From Calditrichota bacterium (GTDB taxonomy: Bacteria; Zhuqueibacterota; Zhuqueibacteria; Zhuqueibacterales; Geothermadaptataceae): DNA of 20,458 nucleotides. The notes under the pieces are model-generated. The model was not told the origin of the DNA. It ran no database searches and worked only from the letters and a program-made list of their open reading frames with translations. The translations under genes were made by a program, and so were the position numbers. Positions 13,529 to 20,458 of this stretch are shown here, one piece after another (position 1 is the first letter of the stretch; every line of letters begins with the position of its first letter). The stretch lies in NCBI GenBank assembly GCA_008501545.1, contig QQUM01000038.1, forward strand, positions 1-20,458, given 5' to 3'.

Positions 13529-16210
13529 TTATTTTTTTACCCAAATGAAAAGCGACGTCGGTTCCATTTTAATTTTCATATTACTGCCGCCGGATAAATG
13601 CATATTTCCGGATTCATCCTGCACACCGTGCACATGATCGACTTCCCTGGTCGTCGCAATCAGCTGCCATTCTCCAGCCGGAATGCTGACATGTTTAAAC
13701 GTATTGGCCTTGGTCTCCGCGTTAAGCAGCACCATTACTTTTTCATCGACGATGTAACCGAGCATAGCCGGATTTTTCGGCGTAATCCATTGGAAATAAT
13801 GCTCATCGACGGGCTCGCTGACACGGAACACTTTGCCGTAATCAGAAAAGCGGAACGCATTCATACCTTTCCAGAATGCGAGCATGTTGGCATAATCATT
13901 GTGGTTCTCTGCCGTTGGTCGCTGCCCGACATTCTCCCAAATAAACTGGTTGGCTGTGCGGTGGTTATAGGTGTCGCGATAGCCGTGCATGTAGATTTTG
14001 TAGCCGGCTTTGGTTTGTTTCACCACTTCTTTCAGCGGTGCATGGGCTTTGCTGCGCATCATTTCCGAACCGCCGTGGGTGACGATGGGACCGAGGGTAG
14101 CGTAAAGCAGCGTCACGGCGATTTTGTACAGATCCTGATCGACTGCAAACCGGCCATCGAAAGTATCGCCGCCGAATTGGTCGGCCAGTGCAAAATTATC
14201 GTGAATCTCAAGATAGCTGATGACGCTGCGCGGCGATTTGTCGGTAGGAAATTTTGCTGCCAAACCGAGCATCACATTGTCGCGTTCCTCGAATTTTCCA
14301 CCCGGCCAGCCGCGGTCGCGCAGTTTGTCTTTCAGCTCGAAAACCGGACCTTTGTAGGCATTACGTGAGTCATCCTGAAAAAAAGTGATGGGCGAATCTT
14401 CTTTGTACCAGTCCCAGTCGGGATTGTTTTCAAAATCCGGATCGTTGGAGCCGATCCATGCTTCGCCGTAGACAATTTTGTCCTCGCCGATGGCTTGTTT
14501 CAACGCCTTCAACGTCTGCTGGTCGATTTGTCCAGCCAGGTCGATACGAAAGCCGTCGATACCGAATTCGTTGATATAATACTGACATTGATCGATGAGC
14601 CAGCGCTGGGTCATCGGCCGGTTTTCGGTTTTTACTTCGTTGCCATAGGCGCCGATGTGGTCGAAATCTTTGGTGCGGTAGTAGTACTGCTGATCGATTG
14701 CATTGAAATTAAAGAAAAAGCTGTTGCCGTCCATGTTTTCGGCTGTGTGGTTGGGCACGATGTCGATGATCACGGCGATGCCTTTGTCGTGAAACGCCTG
14801 CACGAGATCGCGGAATTCGTCGCGTTCCGTGCCCGGCTCACTGCCCTTGCTGCGGTAGCGCGATTCTACCGCCATGGCGAAGGATGTGCGGTAACCCCAC
14901 TGGTAATTCTCTTCATTGACGCCCTGGCTGATCATGTACTCGTCGTCTTTAAAGGACGCTTTCCAGTCGTCGTCGGGATAATGCAGGTATTCCTGCACTG
15001 GCATCAAATGCACAACGTTGATGCCGAGATCGACGAGATAATCAAAGCCGATTTTTTCGCCACGACTGTTTTTCAAGCCTGGCGCGACCATGGCTCTGAA
15101 GGTGCCTTTCAGGTTTTCGGCAACCGGCAACCGGTCGGTGAAATCCTGCACATGCACTTCGTAAGCAATGACGTTTTCCATTTGCGGAATGCCGTTTTTC
15201 AATGGAGATGCTGGCTGTGTTTTGCGCCATATTCTGCATTTGCCCCATGTGTCATCGCTGACGCGCGCATAAGGATCGTTGATGTGCACCGGATTGGATT
15301 CGTAGAAATGGTTACCGGGCTCATCGGCGCCGTGCACGGTGAAATCGTAGTACACACCGTGCAGGTCTTCTGGCATGATTATTTCCCAGACACCGTTTTT
15401 GTCTTCCAGCATTTCTTCGATGCGGTAGGCTTTATCGTCATCTTTGCCTTTGTACAAATAGAGTTTGACCAGCTCCGCCCGTGGTGCGAAAAGGCGAATC
15501 GATGTTGCACCGTTTTCAACGTTTGCACCGAGCTCTTTGGTGGAATAGGTATCACGGAACCAGCCGTCGAAGGAACAGTGGGCTTTCAGTTCCAGTGAGG
15601 GGATTGCAAGAAAGTAGACACGTTTTTTGTCCAGTGGCTGCGCCGGCACGATCAATGTTGTGCGGGATTCGTTTGGCAGCACGCCTGCGACAGGAATTTC
15701 GTTGCCACGTGCGTCGATAATTCTATATGCAGAGGGCACCAGCGGCCGTTCGCCAAGGATTTCCGCCCAGATCAGATTTTCGTTTTTTAGTTCTGCTTTC
15801 AGTCCTTTAGTGATTTCCTGTTGCATAAAGATAAGGTCTCCGCCTTTTTCATTTGGTGCTTCCGCAGGTGGCGACATCCATTCGCCATCGTCGATTCGGT
15901 ATTTAAATTTTGTGTTCGGTTTTATAACTGCGAATTCGGAATTGTCGATTGTCAGCAGCCACTGCTCACCGGTTTTTTTGAGGAACCAATCAGGATTTTC
16001 TGTGCTGCTGTCCCAGTTGCGAAATTCACCGGTGATGAAGACGTTTTGTGGTGCGACGTCATATAGGGTTTCGTCAAAAATAAAAGTAACCTTGTCGCCG
16101 AAAACGGCATAGCCCCGGCTTTTTTGTTCATCGGTAAAGGATTGTGCATGGATTGAGACGGATAGAATGGACGCCAAAATCAGGGATGAGAGAATGTGTT
16201 TGTAATTCAT
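13529..16210 (-). CDS. Secreted pullulanase-like GH13 enzyme
   Basis: Predicted debranching enzyme acting on alpha-1,6 linkages of pullulan, starch or glycogen-derived glucans. It has 893 residues. A signal peptide ends near 22 (ILSVSIHAQS). An N-terminal beta domain (about 40-135) includes VFITGEFRNWDSS, like CBM48/AMPK-type glucan-binding modules. A second beta domain (about 225-315) with SIRLFAPRAELVKLYLY is the usual N-domain of type I pullulanases. The catalytic barrel follows: YQWGYRTSFAM (the family's YNWGY-like motif, near 436), VIIDIVPNHT (about 480), nucleophile Asp557 in GFRIDLAG, acid/base Glu583 in YGEAWIGS, and Asp671 in LEIHDNF. A C-terminal beta domain ends in SLFIWVKK. No T9SS domain is present. 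No Shine-Dalgarno sequence lies at the start. The exact GH13 subfamily and linkage specificity are not certain. Confidence 0.9.
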   Translation of the reverse strand: MNYKHILSSLILASILSVSIHAQSFTDEQKSRGYAVFGDKVTFIFDETLYDVAPQNVFITGEFRNWDSSTENPDWFLKKTGEQWLLTIDNSEFAVIKPNTKFKYRIDDGEWMSPPAEAPNEKGGDLIFMQQEITKGLKAELKNENLIWAEILGERPLVPSAYRIIDARGNEIPVAGVLPNESRTTLIVPAQPLDKKRVYFLAIPSLELKAHCSFDGWFRDTYSTKELGANVENGATSIRLFAPRAELVKLYLYKGKDDDKAYRIEEMLEDKNGVWEIIMPEDLHGVYYDFTVHGADEPGNHFYESNPVHINDPYARVSDDTWGKCRIWRKTQPASPLKNGIPQMENVIAYEVHVQDFTDRLPVAENLKGTFRAMVAPGLKNSRGEKIGFDYLVDLGINVVHLMPVQEYLHYPDDDWKASFKDDEYMISQGVNEENYQWGYRTSFAMAVESRYRSKGSEPGTERDEFRDLVQAFHDKGIAVIIDIVPNHTAENMDGNSFFFNFNAIDQQYYYRTKDFDHIGAYGNEVKTENRPMTQRWLIDQCQYYINEFGIDGFRIDLAGQIDQQTLKALKQAIGEDKIVYGEAWIGSNDPDFENNPDWDWYKEDSPITFFQDDSRNAYKGPVFELKDKLRDRGWPGGKFEERDNVMLGLAAKFPTDKSPRSVISYLEIHDNFALADQFGGDTFDGRFAVDQDLYKIAVTLLYATLGPIVTHGGSEMMRSKAHAPLKEVVKQTKAGYKIYMHGYRDTYNHRTANQFIWENVGQRPTAENHNDYANMLAFWKGMNAFRFSDYGKVFRVSEPVDEHYFQWITPKNPAMLGYIVDEKVMVLLNAETKANTFKHVSIPAGEWQLIATTREVDHVHGVQDESGNMHLSGGSNMKIKMEPTSLFIWVKK

Positions 16211-16248
16211 TGTATTTTTTGATTAAGGAAGTGAGTGTTTATGCGCTG

Positions 16249-16292
16249 AGCCCGCGGGATTTTGATTATGTTTCTTAAACGCTCCCGTGGCT
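16249..16292. other. Imperfect inverted repeat upstream of the pullulanase gene
   Basis: AGCCCGCGGG (16249-16258) and CCCGTGGCT (16284-16292) can pair with one bulge around a 25-nt loop. It lies between the broken toxin gene and the pullulanase start. It may be a transcript end for the toxin-antitoxin pair or part of the pullulanase leader. No T-run follows it. Confidence 0.3.
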
Positions 16293-16310
16293 TTATGTGA
16301 AGTCATTTGT

Positions 16311-16591
16311 TCAGGGTCTTTTTTGTGGATATTGCTTGTCATTAAAGACTGCATGTTTAATTATGGATTTATCTTCGATTGTATAAAATATGGAAAATGG
16401 AAATCGTCTGATGTGCATCTTCGAAAGGACGAATGAGATTTTTGATAGATTTCAGGAAAAGAAATAATGCTTTTTATTGCGTTTTCAATACAATTCAGAA
16501 AGTCAAAACCAAGTCCCCGTCTTTGCATTTCATACCATTCGAAGGCTGCTTCAAGATCACATTTGGCTTTTCGAGTGTATAACACGCTCAT
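16311..16591 (-). pseudogene. parE: RelE/ParE-type toxin broken by a one-base frameshift
   Basis: The reading frame from ATG 16591 gives MSVLYTRKAKCDLEAAFEWY and then SIISFPEIYQKSHSSFRR, a normal ParE N-terminal two-thirds, but then turns into non-family sequence and stops at 16361 after 76 residues. In another frame the conserved C-terminus continues perfectly: MHIRRFPFSIFYTIED, then KSIIKHAVFNDKQYPQKRP, stopping at 16311-16313. Joining the frames at about 16413-16423 by restoring one missing base gives a ~94-residue protein of normal ParE length, with the RRFP and AVF motifs in place. The toxin would therefore inhibit gyrase (ParE) or cut mRNA (RelE) if intact, but is probably inactive as read. 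A sequencing or assembly error would look the same. Its start overlaps the antitoxin stop (ATGA). Confidence 0.85.
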
Positions 16592-16815
16592 TTATACTTG
16601 TCCCTTAGTTCGTCATGGACACCTTGCCAATCATGAATTGCCATTGTTCCACTTTTGTACTCTTTGTAACGCCTCTCCAATTCGTGTTTTTGCCACTCAT
16701 GTAGCGGAATTGTTGCATTACTGGTTGCAATGTTATCCCAAATATCTTCCACAAGAAGGAGCTTTTCAGATAAATCCAGTTTCTTAACTGCCTGTAGAAT
16801 TTCTTTCGGTAGCAT
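16588..16815 (-). CDS. Antitoxin, addiction-module component family
   Basis: A 75-residue antitoxin: MLPKEILQAVKKLDLSEKLLL, then VEDIWDNIATSNATIPLHEW, and a basic helix KHELERRYKEYKSG. This matches the small putative addiction module component family (TIGR02574-like), which sits directly before ParE/RelE toxins. The start at 16815 is supported by AAGGA 8 nt upstream; an earlier in-frame ATG at 16893 would run through the promoter. Its stop overlaps the toxin start in an ATGA junction. With the toxin frameshifted, it would be an orphan antitoxin unless the break is an assembly error. Confidence 0.85.
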   Translation of the reverse strand: MLPKEILQAVKKLDLSEKLLLVEDIWDNIATSNATIPLHEWQKHELERRYKEYKSGTMAIHDWQGVHDELRDKYK

Positions 16816-16851
16816 AATTTTTCCTTTTATTCGAGTTTTAAATGTCAGATG

Positions 16852-16881
16852 AATATAACAAAGTTTCATTTTATATTCCAA
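16852..16881 (-). promoter_or_regulatory. Likely promoter of the second toxin-antitoxin pair
   Basis: On the minus strand TTGGAA (16876-16881) and TATATT (16852-16857) are separated by 18 nt, and the -10 is preceded by TGT, giving an extended -10 element. It lies 36 nt upstream of the antitoxin start. No clear operator palindrome was seen. Confidence is moderate because the region is AT-rich. Confidence 0.5.
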
Positions 16882-16897
16882 AAAGAATAACATATAG

Positions 16898-17018
16898 ATT
16901 TCTAAAATGAAGATACAATAAATGAAATGTAACCGCGAAATGCGCTAAACACGCTAAAACAGAACCATTTTTCATGTATTTAGCGTCTTTTGCGGTCGAA
17001 AAAACTCATTTTAGAAAT
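16898..17018. repeat. Long imperfect inverted repeat (MITE-like)
   Basis: Perfect 13-bp ends, ATTTCTAAAATGA (16898-16910) and TCATTTTAGAAAT (17006-17018), bound a 121-bp element. Inside, ACCGCGAAATGCGCTAAA (from 16932) is largely complementary to TTTAGCGTCTTTTGCGGT (16979-16996), so the element can fold into a long interrupted hairpin. A second copy of CGCTAAA follows the first. It sits between the membrane-protein stop (17078) and the promoter of the toxin-antitoxin pair. No transposase is seen. Confidence 0.75.
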
Positions 17019-17077
17019 GTAAGTAACACAATAAATGCGGCTTGGATTACAGACAAAATAAGGTTGTAGTGAACAAT

Positions 17078-18628
17078 CTACTGTTTTGAATCTTCTAGTG
17101 GTTTATGCGTTATTTCTTCAAATTTACTATTAATTCTCCCAAATGCATAAAGTGCCAGAAAAAGAAAAAACGCGTAGAAAATACCAATTTTTGCCGGCCA
17201 TATGGAAAGTGCTCCGATGAAAGCAGTAAATGTCATCAGATTGGTCACTTGTGTTGCGTCAAGCGTGAATCGATTTGTATCCGATTCCCCGGGAGAAACT
17301 TTCATTATCTGCCGTAATTTGTAAATTGCTACCGCGGTTAATAAAAGCGCGAATGGCAGAAAAAGGGCGATGCGTCCGGCTGGCCAGGCGTATTGATCCG
17401 CTGCTTCGCGCGTATAAAGCCCGAACACGATTCCCGCTTGTGTCGATCCACCATGAAGCAGCAGGAAAAGCAGGAGAAACAGGCTGTACATCACGAACGC
17501 ATTTTTACGGCGCTCGATATGAATGTGTGCGTGAAAGTCTTGTCTGTCGGTTCGCAGCGTTAAGGCGACCATACCGAAGTAAAAAAGACTGAGTCCAATG
17601 CCTGTCCAGAAGAAATATTCAAATCCCATAAAATACAAAAGCAGACTTCCGGCACATGCGAGAAAAAACGTCTCCTGCCATAATTCCGTACGAGATCTAC
17701 GCTCGGTTTGCTCTGCAAACGCTTCACCGGTTGGACTGTGGATTTTGTCCGTCTGTTTGATGACCCAATAATATACAATCGCATAAAGCACGCCCAAATT
17801 AAATCCGGCGTTGAGCTCCCACATTTTCCACCAGTCGATGTATTTTGGTGCGGAACCATAACCGATGCACCACATTGCGCTTTGCATAAACCCAAGGCCA
17901 AATCCGAGGCCAAGAATCAGACCGGTTACAATCGTTGTGCGGTCGCGCTGCAGCCATGCGAGCAGCAAAGCCGCCAGCCACCACACAACGACGAGAAAAT
18001 TCTGTGTGTTTGTGTAAATCGTGCGCTCGAGGTGACTGTCCAGGGTGCCGGTGTAAATCCCTAAATCCGCATTGGGAAAGAGCAGTCCGGGACAGCAGGC
18101 AACGAACCGGGCGGCAAACCAATCCATGATTGGCCAGGCAAAAAGAAACACCAACAGAAGGAGTAGCAACAAAGATCGCAAAGTCCATTGAGATTTCGAA
18201 ACACGACCTTTCAATGCCCAGCCGAGCAAAATGCCACCCGGCGCTGCCCAGCCGATGCCACAGATGAAAAACCACAAATAACCGAGCGCAGGGAAAATTG
18301 GCAGGATGTCTTTGCCGTAAGAAAATTTACCAAGAATCCAGCCTGTGTATTGGCCGTAGCCGAGTTCGCCACCCAGCGCGATGCCCATCCCGAGCCAGAA
18401 CACGATGCCGCGCGCGTCGATGCCTTGCCGTTGACAGAGGAAATACCACAACACGCCCCACATCAAACCCGGCACGACGGTGCCATCGACGCCGCCCCAA
18501 CCGGAGGTGCCGCGGATCGCCCAGGTTATCGCACCCATGCTGCCGAAGAGCAGGGCGGGAAACCAGAATTCGGAAAGTTGTGAATTCGCCGTGCTTTCAC
18601 GATAGTTACGAAAAAATAAGTTTATCAT
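17078..18628 (-). CDS. Multi-spanning membrane protein of unknown function
   Basis: I do not recognise this family with confidence. The protein has 516 residues from MINLFFRNYRES and about 12 or more hydrophobic segments. Notable motifs are ITWAIRGTSGWGGVDGT followed by VVPGLMWGVLWYFL near the N-terminus, and GFGLGFMQSAMWCIGYGS in the middle. It has a soluble charged linker around QTERRSRTELWQE and a charged C-terminal tail. The start at 18628 is chosen because the ATG is one base past the stop of the upstream gene and GAGG lies about 10 nt before it. A 73-codon upstream extension exists only as a shadow of that gene. Coupling to an oligogalacturonate-lyase-like protein suggests a role in sugar-acid uptake or sensing, but that is inference. 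Confidence 0.8.
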   Translation of the reverse strand: MINLFFRNYRESTANSQLSEFWFPALLFGSMGAITWAIRGTSGWGGVDGTVVPGLMWGVLWYFLCQRQGIDARGIVFWLGMGIALGGELGYGQYTGWILGKFSYGKDILPIFPALGYLWFFICGIGWAAPGGILLGWALKGRVSKSQWTLRSLLLLLLLVFLFAWPIMDWFAARFVACCPGLLFPNADLGIYTGTLDSHLERTIYTNTQNFLVVVWWLAALLLAWLQRDRTTIVTGLILGLGFGLGFMQSAMWCIGYGSAPKYIDWWKMWELNAGFNLGVLYAIVYYWVIKQTDKIHSPTGEAFAEQTERRSRTELWQETFFLACAGSLLLYFMGFEYFFWTGIGLSLFYFGMVALTLRTDRQDFHAHIHIERRKNAFVMYSLFLLLFLLLHGGSTQAGIVFGLYTREAADQYAWPAGRIALFLPFALLLTAVAIYKLRQIMKVSPGESDTNRFTLDATQVTNLMTFTAFIGALSIWPAKIGIFYAFFLFLALYAFGRINSKFEEITHKPLEDSKQ

Positions 18629-18629
18629 T

Positions 18630-19844
18630 CTACCAATCCTCTGGAAGCACGGCAATACACACATCTGGATTGCCGAATTTATTGGTTGCGAACTCGACCA
18701 TTTTGCCTTGCAAGTCCCAGCCGGCGTGCGGGTGAGCGCCGCCACCATAGGTGCGATGGCCTGTTGTAAGGATGCGTTTTTGTGTCGTTTTCGCATCGAA
18801 GAGGGCAAGAATTCCATGCCAGTTGTCTGCCAGCACCCATTTGCCATCCGGGCTACCGGCGGCGTGCCACCAGTTTACTTTGGACAATTGTTTCGCCGTG
18901 CCGCCATCCCACCAGGCGCCAGCACCGATGATGCGAATGTCACCCGTCTTCAAATCAAGCACTTTTACATGCCCTTCTTCCCGCTCGTTGTCTTTGTTGT
19001 GGCCTCCGAGAAATGTGATCTGATCGTTTACCCACCAGCATTCATGGGTAGCGAGTTCCCCGGGCTGCTGGTAAAAAGCCGGCACGGCAACATGTGTATT
19101 GATGTTGACGAACCAAATACGTGCGTGCAATGGCTCATCAGGATCCAAGGGCGCCCAGTCGCTGCTGGTACCGTCTTTTCTGTATGTTCTCGAAACCGAT
19201 AGCAAATCCGGTCGATTCCAGTGGAATTGCAAGTGGTTCATCGGGAAGTCGAGGGTGGCTGCTGTGCGAACGGTCTCTTCGGCGAAATCATAAACAGCAA
19301 TGATCGAAGTTGAATCAAGATTGTAAGCGAAGGCCAGCAGAGAAGCGTCGCTGTTTTCGGCTAAACCGGAAATGTGACTACCGCCTTGTGGAAAATCGGC
19401 AAGCTTTTTCTCGCTGATGCGAATGCTTGTTTGCGGGCTTGTGGAAATCTGCAATTGCCACTGGTAAATATTTTTATCCCGAACGACATACAAGCGGTCA
19501 CCTTTTTTCGATGCAAGTGGCGAACCAGCCGGTAGTGCATCCGCCTGATTTAACCGGACAAGTTCACCTGATTCCAGCATGTATGCCATGATTTCCGCAC
19601 GACCAAAGCGGTTGGACATAAACAGCATCATTTTGTTGTCATGCAAAAAACAGCGGTCATGAAAATACAAATTCCAGTCATTGGCAGGATGCGTTGTGGC
19701 ATAGATGAGTTTGGCGCCACTTTGCGCGTCGATTTCAATTTTTTGTTCGGAAGGCAGGATGTCACAAATCCAGGTTTCTTCTGCGGGAGATGGGAATGGT
19801 AAAAATAAACAAAAGAGCAAAACGGAAGCGAGTGATTGTTGCAT
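18630..19844 (-). CDS. Oligogalacturonate-lyase-like (PL22-type) beta-propeller protein, exported
   Basis: A 404-residue protein with a signal peptide (MQQSLASVLLFCLFLPFPSPAEE). The start is well supported: AGGAGGAG lies 7 nt before the ATG at 19844, and the frame's earlier start at 19895 lacks this. The repeated blade-like segments (NLYFHDRCFLHDNKMMLFMS; GSHISGLAENSDASLLAFAY; WWHAAGSPDGKWVLADN) indicate a beta-propeller. The end, GGGAHPHAGWDLQGKMVEFA, carries the HxH pair (about His371 and His373) and THECWW another His (about 267); these match the Mn-binding histidines of PL22 oligogalacturonate lyases. Related propellers without lyase activity exist, and export is unusual because classic PL22 enzymes are often cytoplasmic. 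The membrane-protein gene begins one base after its stop. Confidence 0.72.
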   Translation of the reverse strand: MQQSLASVLLFCLFLPFPSPAEETWICDILPSEQKIEIDAQSGAKLIYATTHPANDWNLYFHDRCFLHDNKMMLFMSNRFGRAEIMAYMLESGELVRLNQADALPAGSPLASKKGDRLYVVRDKNIYQWQLQISTSPQTSIRISEKKLADFPQGGSHISGLAENSDASLLAFAYNLDSTSIIAVYDFAEETVRTAATLDFPMNHLQFHWNRPDLLSVSRTYRKDGTSSDWAPLDPDEPLHARIWFVNINTHVAVPAFYQQPGELATHECWWVNDQITFLGGHNKDNEREEGHVKVLDLKTGDIRIIGAGAWWDGGTAKQLSKVNWWHAAGSPDGKWVLADNWHGILALFDAKTTQKRILTTGHRTYGGGAHPHAGWDLQGKMVEFATNKFGNPDVCIAVLPEDW

Positions 19845-20195
19845 TTGGTTCTCCTCCTGTTTGCCCACAAGGGGCAAGGCTAAAAAGGTCGTCAAAATGA
19901 AAGACTGTAACCCAGACCCCGTGCCGATTGCATGAGACGATTTGGGCTTTTTATTTTTTCATCGAACTTTTGACACTACACTTTTTCTTGTACTCATAAT
20001 CCGAATTGTCCTCGTAATCGGCTCAACAATTCAGAAACCAGCGAAGCCACGAAGTTATCCGGGTATTAATTTCAGAACACCATACAATTGATGACCTTAA
20101 TTTGTGAAGGTTGCATACTTTAAAATAGGCAAACTGTAGCAAACCTGCATTTTTTTTAAGGAATGAATGCACAAAGAATAAATCTGTGCATCGTT
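19845..20195. other. Intergenic region between the GH31 fragment and the PL22-like gene
   Basis: About 350 nt without a supported gene. A 6-bp hairpin TTGCCC/GGGCAA (19861-19877) lies just upstream of the PL22-like ribosome site. ATGCACA (20167-20173) and TGTGCAT (20185-20191) form a 7-bp stem with an 11-nt loop 4 nt after the GH31 stop and may mark its transcript end, although no T-run follows on the minus strand. No good sigma-70 promoter could be picked out for the PL22-like gene. Confidence 0.45.
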
Positions 20196-20458
20196 TTACT
20201 TTATTTTATGTTTTTCAAATTTCTGATTTTTAGGCGAATATAAGAATCCTTCGATAGTATTTTTGCTGTCCGAGTAGATCTTCCATTCAATTTTTCCCCA
20301 ATCTAAAAAATCAGTCGAAATTGCTGGTGTTATGTGTGGGATGGCCGTGTTGTTTTTAACCAGAAGAATCCCTGGCAGCTCGCCGCACTGTAATCGATGC
20401 CATTGTCGCCCCGGAAAAATCTGTCCGCTTTGGTAGTCAATCCATTTTCCAGGAGGTA
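20196..20458 (-). CDS. C-terminal end of a GH31-type glycosidase (5' part missing)
   Basis: A minus-strand frame of 86 codons plus a TAA at 20198-20196 is open to the window edge. It reads PPGKWIDYQSGQIFPGRQWH, then ELPGILLVKNNTAIPHI and a lysine-rich end. The pattern 'LPxGKWxDYxTGxxxxGxxW ... LPxxxVxxxxAIP' is the post-barrel beta domain of GH31 alpha-glucosidases and alpha-xylosidases, so this is very likely the last part of such an enzyme. The catalytic barrel lies outside the window, so substrate cannot be judged. Its position upstream of sugar-active genes on the same strand fits a polysaccharide locus. Confidence 0.72.
   Translation of the reverse strand, partial: PPGKWIDYQSGQIFPGRQWHRLQCGELPGILLVKNNTAIPHITPAISTDFLDWGKIEWKIYSDSKNTIEGFLYSPKNQKFEKHKIK

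Noticed and set aside
13598..14368. Plus-strand 256-codon open frame opposite the end of the GH13 gene
   Set aside because: Antisense shadow of the pullulanase-like gene with no domain or start signal.
14495..15598. Plus-strand 367-codon open frame opposite the GH13 gene
   Set aside because: It is the antisense shadow of a gene with clear catalytic motifs; the translation shows no family motif and is rich in Val, Phe and His, as expected from reversed codons.
18629..18847. N-terminal extension of the membrane protein starting at 18847
   Set aside because: It overlaps the conserved C-terminus of the PL22-like gene in another frame; the ATG at 18628 has a ribosome site and leads into the hydrophobic segments.
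1..20458. tRNA, rRNA or riboswitch genes
   Set aside because: No cloverleaf, rRNA-like or known riboswitch consensus was recognised by eye; a covariance-model search would be decisive.

Overview
The window comes from a bacterium, most likely a deep-branching member of the FCB superphylum (KSB1, Calditrichota, Ignavibacteria or a similar group). The main clue is a secreted protein with a PKD domain and a C-terminal type IX secretion sorting domain carrying the NYPNPFNP motif. Several genes have clear Shine-Dalgarno sequences (18630-19844, 4299-4541, 9830-11863, 16588-16815, 12439-13389), which argues against typical Bacteroidetes. The taxonomic call is inference. Every gene I can support lies on the minus strand, so transcription runs from high to low coordinates.

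Layout from low to high coordinates: a mannose-6-phosphate isomerase cut by the left edge (1-915); a Uup-type ABC-F ATPase (937-2820); a GT2 glycosyltransferase (2932-3924) directly behind a Phd/VapC toxin-antitoxin pair (3932-4541) that has a readable promoter and operator; an exported formylglycine sulfatase (4604-6202); an AT-rich non-coding stretch (6203-6544); and a defence-like block (6545-11863). That block consists of a type III restriction-modification pair (mod upstream, res downstream) followed by two small genes of the DUF6883 and DUF4926 families. Next come a tandem array of four 79-bp hairpin elements (12049-12432), the PKD/T9SS protein (12439-13389), a large secreted pullulanase-like GH13 enzyme (13529-16210), a second toxin-antitoxin pair whose ParE-like toxin is broken by a frameshift (16311-16815), a long inverted repeat (16898-17018), an unidentified multi-spanning membrane protein (17078-18628) coupled to an oligogalacturonate-lyase-like beta-propeller (18630-19844), and the C-terminus of a GH31-type glycosidase cut by the right edge (20196-20458).

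Two themes run through the window. One is polysaccharide use: sulfatase, pullulanase, PL22-like protein, GH31 and mannose isomerase. The other is mobile or defensive DNA: the type III RM system, two toxin-antitoxin modules and at least four different families of palindromic repeats. The repeats touch the RM operon in several ways. A 24-bp-arm hairpin separates mod from res, a cluster of palindromes lies in frame inside mod, and the target-recognition part of mod is strikingly AT-rich compared with its flanks, which suggests replacement by recombination.
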